Below, in pieces: positions 56,830-64,000 of a stretch of 64,000 bases of DNA (positions are counted from its first letter, which is position 1; every line of letters begins with the position of its first letter). Below the pieces are notes generated by a model. The model did not search any database, had not been told where the DNA came from, and worked only from the letters and a program-made list of their open reading frames with translations. The position numbers and the translations under genes were made by a program. Source of the stretch: a virus; IMG/VR virus record IMGVR_UViG_3300007546_000003, positions 1 to 64,000 of that record; one strand, written 5' to 3'.

Positions 56830-58407
56830 ATGGCTGAAATTTATAATTCGAATTCGAACTTAAAAGCTGCTGGTGTAACTGTACAATTTACTCCAGAAAA
56901 TATTCAAGAGTACATTAAGTGTTCTCAAGATTACGTTTACTTTATTGAAAACTATTGCTATATCGTTACACTTGACCATGGTCTTCAGTTGTTTAAACTG
57001 TATGATTGTCAGAAAAATAAACTACATATAATCCATCAGAATCGTCGTGTGATTTTAATGGAAGGTCGTCAGCAGGGTAAGACAACTACATCAGCTGCAT
57101 ACATTTTATGGTATACCTTATTCCAAGCAAACAAAACTGTAGCGATTTTGGCTAACAAAGCTACATCTGCTCGTGAAGTTTTAAATCGTTATCAAACTAT
57201 GTATGAATTGCTTCCTCAATGGATGCAACAAGGTGTCACTACTTGGAATAAAGGTGATATTGAACTAGAGAATGGATCTAAAGTATTCACTTCAGCAACT
57301 TCTGCTTCTGGTATTCGTGGTAAATCTGTTAACTTACTTTATGTTGACGAAGCTGCGATTATCCCAAATCAAGTTGCCGAGGAATTCTTTACATCTGTTT
57401 ATCCAACGATTTCTGCTGGACAGACTACTAAGATTCTTTTATCTTCTACACCACTCGGCTATAACCATTTCTGGAAGTTTTGGAATGATGCTGAAAATGG
57501 TCGCAATGGGTTTACACCATTATTCATTCCTTATTGGGAAATTCCAGGTCGTGATGATAAGTGGGCAGCTGAACAGAAAGCCATGCTTGGTGAACTTAAA
57601 TATAACCAAGAGGTTGCTTGTAAATTCCTTGGTTCTAGTTTAACTTTAATCTCTGCAGATGTTATCGCCAAGATGCCAGTCGATCCTATCATCTATACAA
57701 AAGATGGATTGGATGTTTATGTTAAGCCACAGGCTGGACATACTTATTGTATGGTCTGTGACGTAGCAAAAGGTGTTGGTGGTGACTATTCAGCATTCCA
57801 ATTAATAGATATAACAGAAGTTCCATATAGAACAGTCGCAAAATACAGAAAGAATGATATTAGTCCTCTCTTATATCCCAATGTGATATACAAAGTGGGT
57901 AAAGAATACAACGAAGCATACGTATTAATAGAAATTAACTCGAGTGAACAGGTCGCCCATATCTTATACTCAGAATTAGAATATGAAAATCTTCTATTCG
58001 TTAATCGCCATAATATGGGTCAGTATATCGGTGGAGGATTTGGTGGAGGTAAAACTCAACTAGGTGTCAATACTGATAAAAAGATCAAAAGAATTGGATG
58101 TCACAACTTCAAATCATTGATCGAAGAAAACAAGTTACTTGTAACCGATGCAGATACGATTTCTGAAATTTCAACATTTATAGAAATTAAAGGATCATAT
58201 GCTGCTGATGAAGGATATCACGATGATTTGGTAATGCCTTTGGTGCTCTTTGGATGGGTCACAACTCAGCCGTATTTCAAAGACCTAAATAATGTTAACC
58301 TTAGAGAAATTATGTACAAAAAGCAAATACAAGCTATTGAAGAGGAATTGACACCATTCGGATTCTATGACGATGGAAGTCCTGAAAAGGCTCCACTGAA
58401 TTTTTGA
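56830..58407 (+). CDS. 17: gp17-like large terminase subunit
   Basis: A 525-residue packaging motor. The ATPase domain shows Walker A in MEGRQQGKTTTSAAY, adenine-motif AILANKATSAREVLNRYQTM, Walker B LLYVDEAAIIP and coupling motif LLSSTPLGYNHFWKFW. The nuclease domain has MVCDVAKGVGGDYSAFQLID (catalytic Asp), VLIEINSSEQVAHILYSEL, and a later Asp in GYHDDLVMPLVLFGW. T4 gp17 has 610 residues; the shortening is at the N- and C-termini. Its partner gp16 is encoded on the opposite strand at 15027-15443. Confidence 0.95.
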   Translation: MAEIYNSNSNLKAAGVTVQFTPENIQEYIKCSQDYVYFIENYCYIVTLDHGLQLFKLYDCQKNKLHIIHQNRRVILMEGRQQGKTTTSAAYILWYTLFQANKTVAILANKATSAREVLNRYQTMYELLPQWMQQGVTTWNKGDIELENGSKVFTSATSASGIRGKSVNLLYVDEAAIIPNQVAEEFFTSVYPTISAGQTTKILLSSTPLGYNHFWKFWNDAENGRNGFTPLFIPYWEIPGRDDKWAAEQKAMLGELKYNQEVACKFLGSSLTLISADVIAKMPVDPIIYTKDGLDVYVKPQAGHTYCMVCDVAKGVGGDYSAFQLIDITEVPYRTVAKYRKNDISPLLYPNVIYKVGKEYNEAYVLIEINSSEQVAHILYSELEYENLLFVNRHNMGQYIGGGFGGGKTQLGVNTDKKIKRIGCHNFKSLIEENKLLVTDADTISEISTFIEIKGSYAADEGYHDDLVMPLVLFGWVTTQPYFKDLNNVNLREIMYKKQIQAIEEELTPFGFYDDGSPEKAPLNF

Positions 58408-58425
58408 ATTGAAAACTTGTAAAAA

Positions 58426-58432
58426 CTAAATA
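58426..58432 (+). promoter_or_regulatory. Late-promoter-like CTAAATA before the sheath gene
   Basis: CTAAATA (58426-58432), 57 nt upstream of the sheath ATG. CTTGT and ACAAG flank it, and a short hairpin TAGACA/TGTCTA (58438-58458) lies in the leader, possibly stabilising the sheath mRNA. Confidence 0.5.
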
Positions 58433-58489
58433 AAATGTAGACAAGAAATTTCTGTCTAAAGTAAAAACTTATTAACAAGGAGAATTACA

Positions 58490-60832
58490 ATGCCTTTCCA
58501 ATTATCTCCAGGCGTTGCAGTCGTAGAAAAAGATTACACATCGATCGTTCCAGCTGTATCTAGCTCTCGTGGAGCGTTTGCTGGTGCTTTCCAATGGGGT
58601 CCAGTTTTGGCTCCTACTCAGGTTAGTTCCGAGAACGAATTAGTTCGTTACTTCGGTAAACCAACTGATGCGAATGCGCAAGCCTTTTTTACTGCAGCGA
58701 ACTTCCTGTCATACACAAATGCTCTCTTAATTTCTCGTGCAGACGTAACTGCAGCTAGAAATGCAGTTGCTACTCAAACTGGTACAGTTACATCAGTCAC
58801 TATGGTGACTGGTGGTACTGGTTACGATGCAACTCTTTTACCTGCTGTTACATTTAGCGCACCTCAAATTACAGGTGGTGCAGCTGCAACTGGTACTGCA
58901 ATTTCTTCTGGTGCTTCTGTTACTGGTGTCACTCTTTCAAATGGTGGTACAGGTTATAGTGCAGCAACCCTAACATTTAGCGCACCACAAGTTGCGGGTG
59001 GTGTTACTGCTACAGGTACTGCTACTATCGTTGGTGGTTCAATTACTGGTATTATTGTTACTAATGGTGGATCTGGTTACACAACTGCCCCAACTATTAA
59101 CATTACTGCTAATGGTACTAATGCAGCGATCGGTACAGTTTCTCTAGGAACTGCCACTATTACTGGTATCACAGTAACTTCTGCTGGATCTGGTTATACC
59201 GCTGCTCCAAATATATCAGTCGCTTTTGCTGGTTCTGATCAGGGAACTGCATGGTCAGCTACTACAGCATTGGCTCAAAATGTTTACGTTTCTTTTGCTG
59301 GTAGATTATATACAGTTACAGTAGCTGGAACAACAGGTTCTACTGGTCCATCTCATACAACTGGTAGTGTGGCTAACGGCTCTGCTACGTTATTGTTTGT
59401 TAGTACTGCTGCTGCCGCAACTGCAGCTATTACTGTCGGTGGTTTAAAGATCAATAACAATAATGATTACTTGGCTGCTTATGGTAGTGGACAAGCTGTT
59501 GTTGGTGAATTTGCTGCACGTTGCCCTGGAACTTTAGGAAACTCACTATTAGTTTCTCTGGCTGACTCTGCATCTTTTGCTGGTTGGACATACAAAGATA
59601 ACTTTGATGGTGCTCCTTCTACTTCAACATATGCAGCAAACAATAATGCTTCTTTAGATGAAGTTCATATTGTTGTTATTGATCAACTTGGTTACTTCAC
59701 TGGAGTTCCAGGTTATGTATTAGAAAAATTTGCGTTTGCTTCTAAAGCATCTGATGCGAAAAAGTCTGATGGTACTAATAACTACTACAAAAATGTAATC
59801 AATACAAACTCAGAATATATCTACTGGATGGATCATACAGCATCAGGTACAGATTGGGGAAGTACTGCAGTTGTTGGAGGTGCTTTTGTTACTGTTGGTA
59901 CAGCTATCACTCGTCAATTGTCTGGTGGTATTGATGGATTGACTGCTACTGCTGGTCAACTACAAACTGCTTATGCATTGTTTGCCGATGATGCTGCTTA
60001 TGATATCTCATTAGTTATGATGGGTAAAGCAGATGCAGCTACAACTGCTGCTGTTATTGGATCGGTTGCAGAAACTCGTCTTGATTGCGTAGTGTTTGCA
60101 TCTCCACAGAACACTTCTACTGGTGATCCAATTATTGGTTCTGGTTCTGGTTCTACAAATGCCATCATTGCTTACCGTAATGCACTTCCAAGTACTTCTT
60201 ATGCAGTACTAGATTCTGGTTGCAAATATCAGTATGATCGCTACAATGACGTATATCGTTGGGTTCCATTGAATGGTGACATTGCTGGTCTATGTGCTCG
60301 CACTGATTACCAACAAGATCCATGGTTCTCTCCAGGTGGTCTAAATCGTGGTCAGATTAAGAGTGTTGTTAAATTAGCACACAATCCTACTAAAGCAGAT
60401 CGTGATCTACTGTACAAAGCTGGTGTAAACCCAGTTGTTACTTTCCCAGGAGAAGGTACAGTTCTATTCGGTGACAAGACTCTCTTGGCTAAACCAAGTG
60501 CGTTCGATCGTATTAACGTGCGTCGTTTGTTTATCGTTATGGAAAAGGCGATTGCTACAGCTGCTAAATTCCAGTTGTTTGAATTCAATGATCCTTTCAC
60601 TCGTGCTCAGTTTAAGAACTTGATCGAGCCATTCCTGCGTGATGTCCAAGGTCGTCGTGGTATTACAGACTTTAGAGTTAAGTGTGATGATTCGAACAAC
60701 ACAGGACAAGTTATTGACGCAAATGAATTTGTTGCTGATATTTTCGTTAAGCCAAATCGTTCTATCAACTACATTACTTTGAACTTTGTTGCTGCTCGCT
60801 CTGGAATTAACTTCAGCGAAGTCGGTGCGTAA
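58490..60832 (+). CDS. 18: gp18-like tail sheath protein with surface insertions
   Basis: A 780-residue sheath protein (T4 gp18 is 659). The N-terminal LSPGVAVVEKDYTSIVPAVS, SSRGAFAGAFQWGPVLAPTQ and C-terminal NVRRLFIVMEKAIATAAKFQ, LFEFNDPFTRAQFKNLIEPF, LRDVQGRRGITDFRVKCDDS blocks are conserved. Between residues about 98 and 305 there are four GxGYT-type repeats (MVTGGTGYDATLLPAVTFSA and relatives) plus one module with the PSHTTGSVANGSATLLFV core. The insertion falls in the outer domains, so it is expected to be exposed on the tail surface. A strong ribosome binding site (AAGGAG) precedes ATG 58490. Confidence 0.95.
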   Translation: MPFQLSPGVAVVEKDYTSIVPAVSSSRGAFAGAFQWGPVLAPTQVSSENELVRYFGKPTDANAQAFFTAANFLSYTNALLISRADVTAARNAVATQTGTVTSVTMVTGGTGYDATLLPAVTFSAPQITGGAAATGTAISSGASVTGVTLSNGGTGYSAATLTFSAPQVAGGVTATGTATIVGGSITGIIVTNGGSGYTTAPTINITANGTNAAIGTVSLGTATITGITVTSAGSGYTAAPNISVAFAGSDQGTAWSATTALAQNVYVSFAGRLYTVTVAGTTGSTGPSHTTGSVANGSATLLFVSTAAAATAAITVGGLKINNNNDYLAAYGSGQAVVGEFAARCPGTLGNSLLVSLADSASFAGWTYKDNFDGAPSTSTYAANNNASLDEVHIVVIDQLGYFTGVPGYVLEKFAFASKASDAKKSDGTNNYYKNVINTNSEYIYWMDHTASGTDWGSTAVVGGAFVTVGTAITRQLSGGIDGLTATAGQLQTAYALFADDAAYDISLVMMGKADAATTAAVIGSVAETRLDCVVFASPQNTSTGDPIIGSGSGSTNAIIAYRNALPSTSYAVLDSGCKYQYDRYNDVYRWVPLNGDIAGLCARTDYQQDPWFSPGGLNRGQIKSVVKLAHNPTKADRDLLYKAGVNPVVTFPGEGTVLFGDKTLLAKPSAFDRINVRRLFIVMEKAIATAAKFQLFEFNDPFTRAQFKNLIEPFLRDVQGRRGITDFRVKCDDSNNTGQVIDANEFVADIFVKPNRSINYITLNFVAARSGINFSEVGA

Positions 60833-60837
60833 TTCAG

Positions 60838-60845
60838 AATAAATA
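60838..60845 (+). promoter_or_regulatory. Late-promoter-like AATAAATA before the tube gene
   Basis: AATAAATA between the sheath stop and the tail tube start (60870), 24 nt from the ATG, with AAAGGAG in the leader. Confidence 0.5.
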
Positions 60846-60869
60846 AAGAAAAGAACAAAGGAGAATTAA

Positions 60870-61457
60870 ATGGCAAATATTGCTGATTTCAAATCACAGA
60901 TGATCGGGGGCGGTGCTCGTCCCAATCAGTTTAGAGTTGAATTATCTTTTCCATCATTTGTTACACTTGGTCCAGTAGCTGGTCAGCGTGCACAGTTTTT
61001 GTGTAAGGCTGCTCAGTTACCTGCTTCTACTTTAGAGAACATCTCTGTTCTCTTCAAAGGTCGCCCAGTTAACTTTGCTGGTGAGCGTACATTCCAACCA
61101 TGGACTGTAACAATTTACAACGATACTACTTTCGGTATTCGTAATGCACTAGAACAGTGGCAATCTGGTATCCAGAATTATGACACTACTCTTGGTCGCA
61201 CAAACCCAACAGACTATCAAGTTGATATGCAAGTGCATCAATTAGATCGTTCTGGTTCTATCATCAAGACTTATAAGTTTGTTGATGCTTATCCTACTAA
61301 CATTTCTGCTATTGGTTTAGATTACGAACAGCAAAATGCTATTGAACAGTTTGATGTAGAGTTCCAATACAACTTCTTTACATCTGCTACAGGTGCATCT
61401 GGTGGCTTTGGAGTTAATGTTTCTATCGACACACCAGTTGGATCTATTCCTCTATAA
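60870..61457 (+). CDS. 19: gp19-like tail tube protein
   Basis: A 195-residue tail tube protein (T4 gp19 is 163). It reads ANIADFKSQMIGGGARPNQF, RVELSFPSFVTLGPVAGQRA, QFLCKAAQLPASTLENISVL, FKGRPVNFAGERTFQPWTVT and IYNDTTFGIRNALEQWQSGI. It would polymerise inside the sheath. The ribosome binding site AAAGGAG is strong, as expected for an abundant protein. Confidence 0.95.
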   Translation: MANIADFKSQMIGGGARPNQFRVELSFPSFVTLGPVAGQRAQFLCKAAQLPASTLENISVLFKGRPVNFAGERTFQPWTVTIYNDTTFGIRNALEQWQSGIQNYDTTLGRTNPTDYQVDMQVHQLDRSGSIIKTYKFVDAYPTNISAIGLDYEQQNAIEQFDVEFQYNFFTSATGASGGFGVNVSIDTPVGSIPL

Positions 61458-61477
61458 TTTAACCGAAGGTTTATATA

Positions 61478-63076
61478 ATGCAATTTTTTGGCTTCGAGAT
61501 AAGTCGTAAAAAAGAGAAAGAACTTGGAAGTGTAGTACCTCCGAGTCCTCAAGATGGAGCAACCGTAATAAATACTGGCGTAAATGCTGGTGGTTATTAC
61601 GGTATGGTCATGGATCTGGATGGGGTCGTTAAGAATGAAAATGATCTTATTCGTCGTTATCGTGAAGTTGCTTCATACAGCGACTGCGATATGGCGATTG
61701 AAGATATTATTAATGAAGCAATTGTTACTGATGAACACAAACCATCAGTAGAGATCAACTTAGATGATCTAACTGTTTCAGAAAGTATTAAGAAAAAAAT
61801 TCGTGAAGAGTTTAGGAATATTTTACGTGTTCTAAAATTTGAAGATTGTGGTCATGACACTTTTAGAACTTGGTATATTGATGGTCGTTTATACTATCAT
61901 ATCTTAATAGATGAGAAGAATTTAAAACAAGGTATTGTTGAATTACGTTACATTGATCCTCGCAAAATTCGTCGTATCAAAAACGTAGTTAAAGAAAAAA
62001 CACCACAAGGTGTTGAAGTTATAAAGAACATCGAAGAATACTATCTTTATAACGACAAGGGTATTACTGAAAGTACTACTCAGGGTATTAAGTTATCCTT
62101 AGATTCAGTAGTCTATGTACCATCAGGTTACTTAGATTCAAATACTGGAATGATGATGTCTTATTTACATAAGGCAATCAAACCAGTAAATCAGTTAAAG
62201 ATGATTGAGGATTCTCTAGTCATCTATCGTATTAGTCGTGCACCTGAACGCAGAATTTTTTACATTGATGTAGGTAACTTACCTAAAGTAAAAGCTGAAC
62301 AATATGTTCAGGACATCATGAATAAATTCCGTAACAAGATTGTGTATGATGCCACTACTGGCGAAACTCGTGATGATAGAAAACATCTTTCAATGATGGA
62401 AGATTTCTGGATGCCTCGTCGTGAAGGTGGTAAGGGTACTGAAATTACTACACTTCCAGGTGGTCAGAATCTTGGTGAGATTCAAGACATTGAGTATTTC
62501 CAAAATAAATTATTCCATGCTTTAAATGTTCCAATTGGTCGTTTACAGGAACAAGCAGGATTTAGTATTGGACGAGCAACTGAGATCTCTCGTGACGAGA
62601 TTAAGTTTCATAAATTTGTTGGTCGTCTTCGTAAGAAGTTTTCTAATATATTTACTGATGCATTATATGTTCAGTTAGTAGCTAAAAATATTATTCGTCC
62701 CGATGAATGGGAAGATTTAAAACATGAAATTAGATATGACTACATCGAAGACAATCATTATTCTGAATTAAAAGATAATGAAATTCTTAATGCTAGACTC
62801 GCCACTCTACAATTAGTAGAACCATACATCGGTAAGTTTTATTCTATGGACTGGATTCGTAAAAATATTCTTCAGATGAATGAACAAGAAATGGAAGAGA
62901 TGAGCAAACAGATGGAATCAGATGGTGAGATTCAGATGCAGCATGCTGAGATGGATGGAACTGTTGCAGCTGCGGCACAAGCAGCACAGCAGAACTTTTT
63001 ACAGGCAAATGCACCACAAGCAGATGAAGCACCAACTGACCAAGGTAAACAAGATAATCAAGGAGTGAATAAATGA
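61478..63076 (+). CDS. 20: gp20-like portal protein
   Basis: A 532-residue portal protein (T4 gp20 is 524). Conserved segments: MVMDLDGVVKNENDLIRRYR, EVASYSDCDMAIEDIINEAI, YYHILIDEKNLKQGIVELRY, IDPRKIRRIKNV, GMMMSYLHKAIKPVNQLKMI, EDFWMPRREGGKGTEITTLP and GGQNLGEIQDIEYFQNKLFH. It occupies the capsid vertex and conducts DNA. The C-terminal tail is Gln/Ala-rich. The stop overlaps the next gene (ATGA). Confidence 0.95.
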   Translation: MQFFGFEISRKKEKELGSVVPPSPQDGATVINTGVNAGGYYGMVMDLDGVVKNENDLIRRYREVASYSDCDMAIEDIINEAIVTDEHKPSVEINLDDLTVSESIKKKIREEFRNILRVLKFEDCGHDTFRTWYIDGRLYYHILIDEKNLKQGIVELRYIDPRKIRRIKNVVKEKTPQGVEVIKNIEEYYLYNDKGITESTTQGIKLSLDSVVYVPSGYLDSNTGMMMSYLHKAIKPVNQLKMIEDSLVIYRISRAPERRIFYIDVGNLPKVKAEQYVQDIMNKFRNKIVYDATTGETRDDRKHLSMMEDFWMPRREGGKGTEITTLPGGQNLGEIQDIEYFQNKLFHALNVPIGRLQEQAGFSIGRATEISRDEIKFHKFVGRLRKKFSNIFTDALYVQLVAKNIIRPDEWEDLKHEIRYDYIEDNHYSELKDNEILNARLATLQLVEPYIGKFYSMDWIRKNILQMNEQEMEEMSKQMESDGEIQMQHAEMDGTVAAAAQAAQQNFLQANAPQADEAPTDQGKQDNQGVNK

Positions 63077-63276
63077 GTGAAACAGTGAAAAATTTAGTAG
63101 ATGCGATTCAAGCCAAAGATGCAATTGGAACAGAGGCTGCATTTCAAGCAGCAATGGCAGAAAAGATTTCTGCTAGATTAGACAGTATGCGTCAAGACGT
63201 TGCACAGAGTATGTTTAAAACTCAAGAGGTAGAAGTATCTACTGAAGAGCCAAACGCAGAAACAGAAGTAGAATAA
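63073..63276 (+). CDS. 67: gp67-like prohead core protein
   Basis: A 67-residue, acidic helical protein starting at ATGA overlap with the portal gene. It reads ETVKNLVDAIQAKDAIGTEA, AFQAAMAEKISARLDSMRQD, VAQSMFKTQEVEVSTEEPNA, matching the short prohead core proteins placed after gp20 in T4-like phages. It forms part of the internal scaffold and is normally cleaved by the gp21 protease. The next start overlaps its stop (TAATG). Confidence 0.75.
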   Translation: MSETVKNLVDAIQAKDAIGTEAAFQAAMAEKISARLDSMRQDVAQSMFKTQEVEVSTEEPNAETEVE

Positions 63277-63821
63277 TGCGTTACTACCAATTAACAAAAT
63301 CTTTAAAGAGATCTGATGTTGTCGAAAGCATCAGATCTTACTCACATCTGATTGAAAGAACATCAGAAAATAAGATTTTGATTAATGGCGTAGAGTCAAA
63401 GTATAAAAGTTTGGAAGAAGCAAAAGATTTTATCAAACAAGAATATATCTCGCAAAAATTAGAAGAACAAGTATCAAAAGAATCATACGACGAATTATCA
63501 GACGAAAAAGTCGCTAGTATTATCAAAGAATACCATGATGTAAAAGTTACAGATACGTTAATAGAAACATATATTAAACTTGCTTCTTCCAACATTTTTA
63601 ACGTAGACCCTGTTGTTCAGAATATTCGTTCTTTGAATAAACTTGACAGAATCGTTGAAGGTAAATTACACTACGTGCTTGCTGATGAAACTATTGTTGC
63701 AATTAATCAGCAAACGCAAGATCACCTAAATAAGTTATTAGGTAATCAACCAGAGATTATCGAGTACATGAGAGAGTCAAAAGAGAACTTCTGTCATGTG
63801 CTTGAACAAATAGAGGAATAA
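63276..63821 (+). CDS. 68: gp68-like prohead core protein
   Basis: A 181-residue helical, charged protein directly after gp67 (TAATG overlap). It reads YQLTKSLKRSDVVESIRSYS, HLIERTSENKILINGVESKY, KSLEEAKDFIKQEYISQKLE and LDRIVEGKLHYVLADETIVA. Position and size fit the gp68 prohead core protein of T4-like phages, although sequence similarity to T4 itself is not evident to me. It could also be a phage-specific scaffold protein. Confidence 0.55.
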   Translation: MRYYQLTKSLKRSDVVESIRSYSHLIERTSENKILINGVESKYKSLEEAKDFIKQEYISQKLEEQVSKESYDELSDEKVASIIKEYHDVKVTDTLIETYIKLASSNIFNVDPVVQNIRSLNKLDRIVEGKLHYVLADETIVAINQQTQDHLNKLLGNQPEIIEYMRESKENFCHVLEQIEE

Positions 63822-63824
63822 CAA

Positions 63825-64000
63825 ATGGCTGTCACCAAGACTATTTTAAAGAACACTAATTTAGAGACTGTTGTCAAAATTAGTGGTACTGCAGCATCTG
63901 CTACTATTAGTTTAGCAACTGATTGTTTAGCATCTACACAAGCACTTTCTGGTGGAACACAGACTGTTGACATCATTACTTCTCAAGTAACTGGTCTATT
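63825..64000 (+). CDS. Conserved T4-like virion-cluster protein, 3' end outside window
   Basis: ATG 63825 follows a GAGGA ribosome binding site and the preceding stop by 3 nt; the frame is open to the window end. The visible 58 residues start MAVTKTILKNTNLETVVKIS and continue GTAASATISLATDCLASTQA. This opening is familiar from a conserved small structural protein found between the core proteins and gp21 in T4-like aquatic phages. It is beta-rich. Role unknown. Confidence 0.7.
   Translation, partial: MAVTKTILKNTNLETVVKISGTAASATISLATDCLASTQALSGGTQTVDIITSQVTGL

Overview
The window is one contiguous stretch of a T4-like (contractile-tailed, myovirus) phage genome. It is AT-rich and tightly packed, with ATGA/TAATG stop-start overlaps and almost no intergenic DNA. 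The T4 assignment rests on a near-complete morphogenesis set recognisable by sequence: gp4, gp5, gp6, gp8-like, gp13, gp14, gp15, gp16, gp17, gp18, gp19, gp20, gp25, gp26, gp27, gp48, gp51, gp53 and gp54-like, plus replication/transcription proteins gp32, gp33 and gp59. Gene content and style (PhoH, ClpP-like protease, 2OG-Fe(II) oxygenases, GP88-like protein, DUF4815 baseplate protein) match T4-like phages of marine and freshwater bacteria rather than enteric T4.

Layout. (i) 1-12000, + strand: early/middle genes for DNA metabolism, regulation and lysis, together with a phage-encoded tmRNA and an outer-membrane-protein gene. At least two, probably three, strong sigma70-type promoters (TTGACA, 17-nt spacer, TATAAT or TATAAG) lie here, and each -35 box overlaps the TGA stop codon of the upstream gene. 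(ii) 12023-17660, - strand: late genes gp4, an unassigned virion-cluster protein, gp54-like, holin, gp16, gp26, gp51 and a tape-measure-like protein, converging on gp32 at a bidirectional terminator. (iii) 17710-40895, + strand: baseplate (gp48, gp53, gp27, gp5 spike, PAAR tip, gp25, gp6, wedge proteins, a 2172-residue DUF4815 protein) and a first fibre. (iv) 40913-44711: an accessory island with a radical SAM/SPASM maturase, a 104-residue unknown, a DctP-like solute-binding protein without signal peptide and a PP-loop ATP pyrophosphatase. (v) 44774-54197: fibre and adhesin genes. (vi) 54201-64000: neck, terminase, sheath, tube, portal and prohead core genes; the expected gp21-gp23 would follow beyond the window. 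Late genes are repeatedly preceded by a T4-late-like element, (C/N)(A/T)TAAATA.

The most notable items are: a circularly permuted two-piece tmRNA whose acceptor half precedes its coding half, with a readable tag ANDAQFALAA; the translationally coupled radical SAM - small protein - DctP-like operon inside the tail-fibre region; a probable -1 frameshift fusing gp26 to gp51 on a T8 run; a central spike (gp5) carrying both a GH19 domain and a C-terminal M15-like peptidase signature; beta-repeat domains inserted into otherwise conserved T4 proteins (gp53, gp8-like, gp13, gp14, sheath); and late-promoter elements sitting in the loops of inverted repeats.

Host. A two-piece tmRNA is known from Alphaproteobacteria, some Betaproteobacteria and some Cyanobacteria. 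The tag pattern AND...ALAA and the porin-like mature N-terminus AQSSVT of the outer membrane protein are more typical of Betaproteobacteria. I infer a Gram-negative, probably betaproteobacterial aquatic host, with an alphaproteobacterial (SAR11-like) host or ancestor as the alternative. All assignments come from reading the sequence and from memory of the families; no database search was run.
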